Positions 60,901 through 64,000 of a DNA stretch of 64,000 nucleotides are shown one piece after another. The number at the start of each line of letters is the position of its first letter. Position 1 is the first letter of the stretch. The notes under the pieces were generated by a model that was given only the letters and a program-made list of their open reading frames with translations, was not told the DNA's origin and did not search any database. Origin of the DNA: Nostoc sp. UHCC 0702 (lineage in GTDB: Bacteria > Cyanobacteriota > Cyanobacteriia > Cyanobacteriales > Nostocaceae); contig CP071065.1 in the NCBI GenBank assembly GCA_017164015.1, forward strand, positions 6,028,091 to 6,092,090, given 5' to 3'. The position numbers and the translations under genes were made by a program.

Positions 60901-62337
60901 TATATCTGGTTTGTGAAGCCAAGGATCTGGCAAAGCCTCAGCAGAATCTACTGGTTGTACTGGATCATTTGCGGGTGCAGGTGGGGTATTGGGGATACTC
61001 GCCGCCGATGAATCTTCTATAACCACCTGTGGTGGTTCTGGATTTGTGGTGGGAGGAAGCGTAGTTTCTGCAATATTCGTTGATGCTAAATCTTCTGAGA
61101 CAACCTCTGGATTTACTTCCAGGCTGGGGTTAGTCAAGCTAGTTGTACCAAACAAACTGGCATAAAGTTGATCTACTTCATCACCAATTAATTCCAAACT
61201 ATCCTGCTGCAACTCTGCTGGGGTGGTAGCAGTAGTGGAAGATAAAGGCGCGTCTACCTCCAATTCAAAAAGCAGTGTTTCAAAATCTTCTGCGATCGCA
61301 CTGCCAATTTCTTCTGTTTTATTGACGCGAAGGTCTAACTCTTCTTCATTACTGGGGAGTGCAGGTGAAGCCTCTGGCTCTATAAATTCTAACGGTTGAC
61401 TGGCAACTTTAGTACTTGTATGAGTGAGAGTATTTGTCTTAGTTGGCAGTGATGGTGATGGAGGTATTTCATTTTTTACCTCAACGATAGATGGCTGAGG
61501 AGTAACAGATTGTTGCTGTAAATACTGGGTCAAATTGTTGAGAAAGTTAGCCATCAATTGCTCGCCTTGCACTCCTGTACTGTGCATTCTGGCTAGAGCT
61601 TGAGATAAGGATTCATGATAAGTATTAATATTGCGCTGTAGTGCCTCAAAGACGACATTTACAGTACCATCTAGTGATAGTAAACGTTGATCTAACTGCT
61701 TGGCTAGCTGTGTTAACCGCTCGACTTGAGGTGATGATTCATATGGTTGAGTAACAGAGGATGTTAGCTCGCTGCTTTCGTGATTGCTGGCTGTGGAAAC
61801 ATGAGAGGAAGTTGCTAAAGTTTGGGCCATTTCCGGCGTTAAATTTGGCACTAGACGATTCACGAGTACCTGTAAAAATTCGGAAATCATCTGCTCCTGG
61901 TTTGCCCACTGCTGGCTGAGGGAGTGGTGATGCAGTCGCCTTTGCTCTAGTTGCCTAATTTCCTGCACAAGATTTGCCCGCTCTTGCAACATCGCTGTTA
62001 ATTCTGTTTGCAGCGGCTGTAATAGTGCTGAAAATTCGCTTTTTAATTGTTGGGGTATGAGATTACTTTGTTCAGTGTCTGGTTGGTTATGACCTTGTTC
62101 AATAAATTTTGTTAATAGCAGGGATCTTTGGGGCTGTTCAGCGGACTTGTTTTGGGTATCGTGCTTGGACACCTCACTCTGTTCTAGCTGAACAAGGAAG
62201 TTGCGAATTCGTTGTAAAACCTCTCGTGGTTCCTGCGCCTGACTAGACAGAAGCCTGGGTAGCCGCTTACCACTGCTAGTAAGTAAGTTGTCAATATCTG
62301 CAATCAGTTTTTTAATTTCATCTTCGCGGGAAGTCAC
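57973..62337 (-). CDS. Large Hsp70-like ATPase protein with long disordered N-terminal half
   Basis: 1454 residues, GTG start. Residues 1-115 include helical segments (MTSREDEIKKLIADIDNLLT). About 115-260 is coiled coil (ERANLVQEIRQLEQRRLHHH), and 270-820 is Pro/Ser/Glu-rich and probably disordered. An Hsp70/actin-type ATPase begins at about 826 with the phosphate-1 motif YLGIDLGTTGISATLL; later segments include FFVEEAIASLL, AINIGATATEMALVD and AILTGGVASLGVVNSWL (phosphate-2/adenosine-like). No SBD-like C-terminus is obvious. Two repeats lie in frame: a 13-unit 9-bp array (Ser-Ser-Pro)n and a 22-bp palindrome just before the ATPase domain. Cyanobacteria encode such Hsp70-like proteins of unknown clients. 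Confidence 0.87.
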   Translation of the reverse strand: MTSREDEIKKLIADIDNLLTSSGKRLPRLLSSQAQEPREVLQRIRNFLVQLEQSEVSKHDTQNKSAEQPQRSLLLTKFIEQGHNQPDTEQSNLIPQQLKSEFSALLQPLQTELTAMLQERANLVQEIRQLEQRRLHHHSLSQQWANQEQMISEFLQVLVNRLVPNLTPEMAQTLATSSHVSTASNHESSELTSSVTQPYESSPQVERLTQLAKQLDQRLLSLDGTVNVVFEALQRNINTYHESLSQALARMHSTGVQGEQLMANFLNNLTQYLQQQSVTPQPSIVEVKNEIPPSPSLPTKTNTLTHTSTKVASQPLEFIEPEASPALPSNEEELDLRVNKTEEIGSAIAEDFETLLFELEVDAPLSSTTATTPAELQQDSLELIGDEVDQLYASLFGTTSLTNPSLEVNPEVVSEDLASTNIAETTLPPTTNPEPPQVVIEDSSAASIPNTPPAPANDPVQPVDSAEALPDPWLHKPDINLFNLTDGEPEETQNAPVESINSPLESWQTSQFQEDTDIAALLDFSNSLEEESLATDSGEIQPTNADTITALTDLLSDVVTDTNFSTEIASRNGEDTELTSPSSSSSPSSPSSPSSPSSPSSPSSPSSPSSPSSPSSPSSLPENATQHEEQLPKVSPPVKVPSVTIITKKLEVPINQDEKQEQLSDTYIPASPQENLLSPEVNQPTNLPDIFLDEEQLQQLHRDLAKFDQQLHLESEPESSLNSSDSLSDRQNLPHPTSPTNLELPHEQQIVENIPNVAFSSAELSQVGPADLDLNQTTEKKKEVTTSQQENSLIANSPSMKTPSLRTGFTEVTPNTLDSVWYLGIDLGTTGISATLLNRSTFVVYPIYWSAENQAGASSFQQSFRLPAEVYLPAASVPHGETETTPREQTAPASVAESAEKLNTSVSKNLYSAQLKQYLQIAIPYKSRQQKWEPVLQFNDLSAGPLIWVVRSLSKLLLTLKSDRHSTTQGLIATAIGLEAQTFNQIISNITGVICTCPSHWSEQYRFNVREALLTSKLVQHPQQVFFVEEAIASLLSILDGGNGETVQLSEHQGLRPVKTSDRPTIGNTLAINIGATATEMALVDLPENLLQLAHQDFMLHGFAYASKGIEQDIICQLLFPPKYRQSRLENQGDSHAINSNPWQWQPANPGLDQMHWQSLKLEELDLPRVGEPDITARIRLQQHLESSVLGQAVLDAALSLKLILQHQDTFTLELADQRWVLQRRDLESQVFVPFVRRLNRELNKLLVARGIPTEAINQAILTGGVASLGVVNSWLRQKLPNAKIIQDFYLGENGAPNCSRVAYGLAMLPLHPQVLDEPKQQYTDYFLFTELLRLLPNRTLSFNEVLQLFEGRGINTSICQQRLLAFLEGELPPGLIPASLDASWLTRSSYENSDYQAIAAAPLFEKQGNLTYRPNSQQMLALRHYLDAIKASIQQSLEEPYTVNFVLEVTHQS
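59913..59934. repeat. 22-bp perfect palindrome inside the Hsp70-like coding sequence
   Basis: ACCCCGTCCTT and AAGGACGGGGT are perfect inverted halves, followed by CTTC. The form CCC-n-CCTT/AAGG-n-GGG plus TCTTC resembles the IS200/IS605 right-end hairpin at 42195-42215. It encodes TPSLRTGF (around residues 803-810), just before the ATPase domain. Confidence 0.75.
60481..60597. repeat. Thirteen 9-bp tandem units (GGATGAGGG) encoding Ser-Ser-Pro repeats
   Basis: Units run without gap from 60481 to 60597. Twelve are identical and the twelfth position is GGATGAGGA. On the coding (minus) strand they give (Ser-Ser-Pro)n around residues 580-620. The 9-bp period preserves the frame, so copy-number change would lengthen or shorten the linker without breaking the protein. 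Confidence 0.93.
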
Positions 62338-63391
62338 TTTAAATTACCTTAGCTAGAACTGTAGGTTAACTGTGTGAGATTTACTTTACAATCAAGGAAA
62401 ATACGGAAGTTTGAAAGCTGCCCTTGTTTGGATTACTAGAAGTTGTAGCGATCGCCAATCAGCGCCGATTTGCCAAAATTAGCTCTCCAGCTAATTGAAG
62501 TCCAGGGATACAAAAGGCATTTTGAAGTTGTCAGCACAAGCTGATTTACAAGCCTCTGTGCCCTTTGACTATATAGGCGATGTTACAGCTCTCGGCTTCA
62601 TAATTATAAAAAACATCAAAAAATGCAACAGTTAAGCAAATAATCTTGGGTAAACGAACTCTTGGCTACCAAAACCGGATCTACAAGGCAAAGTCCTCCT
62701 GTTTGCACCTACACGAGCAATTAATGTAGCCAAAGAGTAACTGAATGGCAAGATGGCATTTTTTAACAGAACAGGACTTAGGCAAACAATAGCTGATATC
62801 GCGTCCGTTCTTGAGCAGGGGAGCAGGGGAACTCGGGGCCCCCACGACCGAAAGGGATTAGGGAAGCAGGGAAGCAGGGAAGCAGGGGAGCAGGGGAGCA
62901 GGGGAGCAGGGGAGAAAGTTTTAAGGTTTAGGCACAAATAGTAGGAATAATAAGTAATAAGCGTGGACATCATGTGAAACCACTATTTTCATGTAGGGGT
63001 AATTCAGGAATTGTCTCTACAATGTGTAGTTTGGCGTATTTCAACGTTTTTTTGCCTGGGTAAAAGAAAAAAGGGATAATTCTTCCCCTTCTCCCATGAA
63101 GTCAACTTCACAAAAATTAACTAACTTTAGTATCATTTATCTTGTTTGGATATATTTTCAATTTCATCAAGTTTGCAGTGCAATGAGCATCTAAACAATC
63201 CCCTAAGAGTTGCTGTATGCAAATGTTTGACGCTATTTTAAACAATTGATAAAGATTCTCTACAAAAAACGTTCTTGTCGTTTTCTGATGTGAAGTAGCT
63301 TTTTTTTTAATGGGCAGTGCTTTGATCGCTTAGGCTGAATATATTGCTCTTGTTTATTGTATACATAGCAGCTTTAATTAAAGATATCGTA
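62338..63391. other. Long intergenic region with repeat cluster
   Basis: About 1050 bases between divergent genes. It includes a GC-rich core copy (62826-62843) with (AGCAGGGG)n 8-bp repeats on both sides (62815-62915), and AAAGGGATAATTCTTCCCCT (63070-63089) shared with 56898-56917. Between 62415 and 62635 short peptide-like stretches in different frames (LPLFGLLEVVAIANQRRFAK; QASVPFDYIGDVTALGF) hint at a decayed gene, but I cannot join them. Open frames at 62632-62973 are repeat-driven. The right end should carry the promoter of the Crp/Fnr gene. Confidence 0.5.
62815..62920. repeat. GC-rich core repeat with AGCAGGGG 8-bp arrays
   Basis: GAGCAGGGGAGCAGGGGAAC leads into the core GGGGAACTCGGGGCCCCC (62826-62843), then CACGACCGAAAGGGATTAGG and about seven AGCAGGGA/AGCAGGGG units. 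The 8-bp unit is the complement of the array inside the metallo-beta-lactamase-fold gene (37378-37455). Confidence 0.8.
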
Positions 63392-64000
63392 ATGGAAGAC
63401 CGATATAGCTTGCAACAAGCATCGACCAATCCCTGGATAATCTCGGCTCCCTTTTTTCAAGGGTTGCCAGAAGCTGTTGTGGAAGTTGCCCTCACCAATC
63501 TTGTTACACGCACCCACCCAGCCAATCAAGTAATTCTCTTGGAAAATGACTGGGGTGGATCTGTTTATTTTATAGTTGATGGGTGGGTCAAAATTCGCAC
63601 TTACAATTTAGAAGGGAAAGAGGTGACGCTGAATATTATTGGCAGTGGGGAATTGTTCGGTGAAATGGCGGCGTTAGATGAAGTACCCCGCTCCACCGAC
63701 GTAATTACCCTAACACCCACGGTGATTGGTAGTATGCCGTCTCAGGATTTTGTTAAGTTACTTCACACAGAACCATTGGCGGGAGTGCGATTGGCACAAC
63801 TGATGGCTCGGCGTTTGCGGCAAGTGAACCGGCGATTGCGCTTGCGCGAATCTGATAGTCAGTCGCGGGTGGCAGACACATTGTTGTTTTTGGCAGAAGG
63901 ACAAGGTAAACGAGGACAGACAGGAGGAACAGAAATTCCGAATTTACCTCACCGGGAATTGAGTAGTTTAAGTGGACTAGCGCGGGAAACAGTTACAAGA
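63392..64000 (+). CDS. Crp/Fnr family transcriptional regulator (3' truncated by window)
   Basis: 203 codons are visible; the end lies outside. The cyclic-nucleotide-binding beta-barrel is clear: GSVYFIVDGWVKIRTYNLEG and the phosphate-cassette-like GELFGEMAALDEVPRSTD, keeping both the Glu and the Arg that contact cyclic nucleotide. The dimer helix follows, then the DNA-binding wing-helix-turn-helix begins (LPHRELSSLSGLARETVTR). cAMP or a similar effector is therefore plausible. This resembles cyanobacterial SYCRP/NtcA-group proteins, but the exact member is not certain. The ATG at 63392 gives a normal N-terminus. Confidence 0.9.
   Translation, partial: MEDRYSLQQASTNPWIISAPFFQGLPEAVVEVALTNLVTRTHPANQVILLENDWGGSVYFIVDGWVKIRTYNLEGKEVTLNIIGSGELFGEMAALDEVPRSTDVITLTPTVIGSMPSQDFVKLLHTEPLAGVRLAQLMARRLRQVNRRLRLRESDSQSRVADTLLFLAEGQGKRGQTGGTEIPNLPHRELSSLSGLARETVTR

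Noticed and set aside
62632..62973. Minus-strand open frame of 113 codons
   Set aside because: About half comes from the AGCAGGGG repeat; the remainder gives no family pattern.

Overview
This window reads as chromosomal DNA of a filamentous, probably heterocyst-forming cyanobacterium (Nostocales; Nostoc/Calothrix/Tolypothrix-like). The basis is the very frequent palindrome GCGATCGC (HIP1) inside genes, dense heptamer-type short tandem repeats between genes (TGACTAT, TCAATGG, GGGACTG types), and typical cyanobacterial genes: menB for phylloquinone synthesis, vipp1, glycolate dehydrogenase subunits, a CSP41-like epimerase, lgt and H-NOX. No rRNA, tRNA or CRISPR array was seen.

Layout. 1-4.3 kb: the 3' part of a type II NADH dehydrogenase, then two overlapping minus-strand sensor kinases. 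5.1-7.8 kb: glcE-glcF, the iron-sulfur/flavin partners of glycolate dehydrogenase. 8.0-12.5 kb: a cluster of small general-stress-type proteins (secreted small protein, coiled coil, YflT-like, GlsB/YeaQ-like, CsbD-like) next to a response regulator-kinase hybrid. 13-15.1 kb: NarL-type regulator, menB and a small Cys-containing protein. 15.1-16.5 kb: a gene-poor, repeat-filled stretch. 16.5-22.4 kb: DciA-like protein, SPOR-like membrane protein, a PspA/Vipp1 pair, thioredoxin, and an aminotransferase carrying an in-frame repeat insertion. 22.9-27.9 kb: single-domain response regulator, a tiny coiled-coil gene, uvrC, a zinc-ribbon microprotein, rlmN. 27.9-29.9 kb: an H-NOX nitric oxide sensor with its partner histidine kinase. 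30-39.4 kb: metabolic and housekeeping genes (MIF-like, cobM, lgt, coaD, LysR regulator, TrpD2-like, methyltransferase, a metallo-beta-lactamase-fold protein without its metal ligands, panD, ppa). 41-46.5 kb: DUF362 protein, an IS200/IS605 element (intact tnpB, nonsense-broken tnpA, one extra ORF), aspA, pgsA. 46.8-57.6 kb: a surface polysaccharide region (rfbD, epimerase, GT4 glycosyltransferase, two sugar-phosphate transferases, gmd, fcl) interrupted by a 5-formyl-THF cyclo-ligase, a catalase-fold protein and a lone sugar ABC permease. 58-62.3 kb: a 1454-residue protein with a disordered N-terminal half and a C-terminal Hsp70-like ATPase. 63.4 kb to the end: a Crp/Fnr regulator cut by the window edge.

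The most unusual theme is how far dispersed repeats have entered proteins while keeping the frame. A GC-rich family with core GGGGAACTCGGGGCCCCC occurs at four intergenic sites and once inside the aminotransferase, adding about 50 residues. An 8-bp repeat forms the C-terminal tail of the metallo-beta-lactamase-fold protein. A 9-bp array and a 22-bp perfect palindrome lie within the Hsp70-like gene. A palindromic repeat forms the N-terminus of one sugar transferase. I see no clearly new multi-gene defence or biosynthetic system. The best candidates for new biology are these protein-embedded repeats, the metal-site-less pseudoenzyme coupled to panD, and the extra ORF of the IS200/IS605 element.
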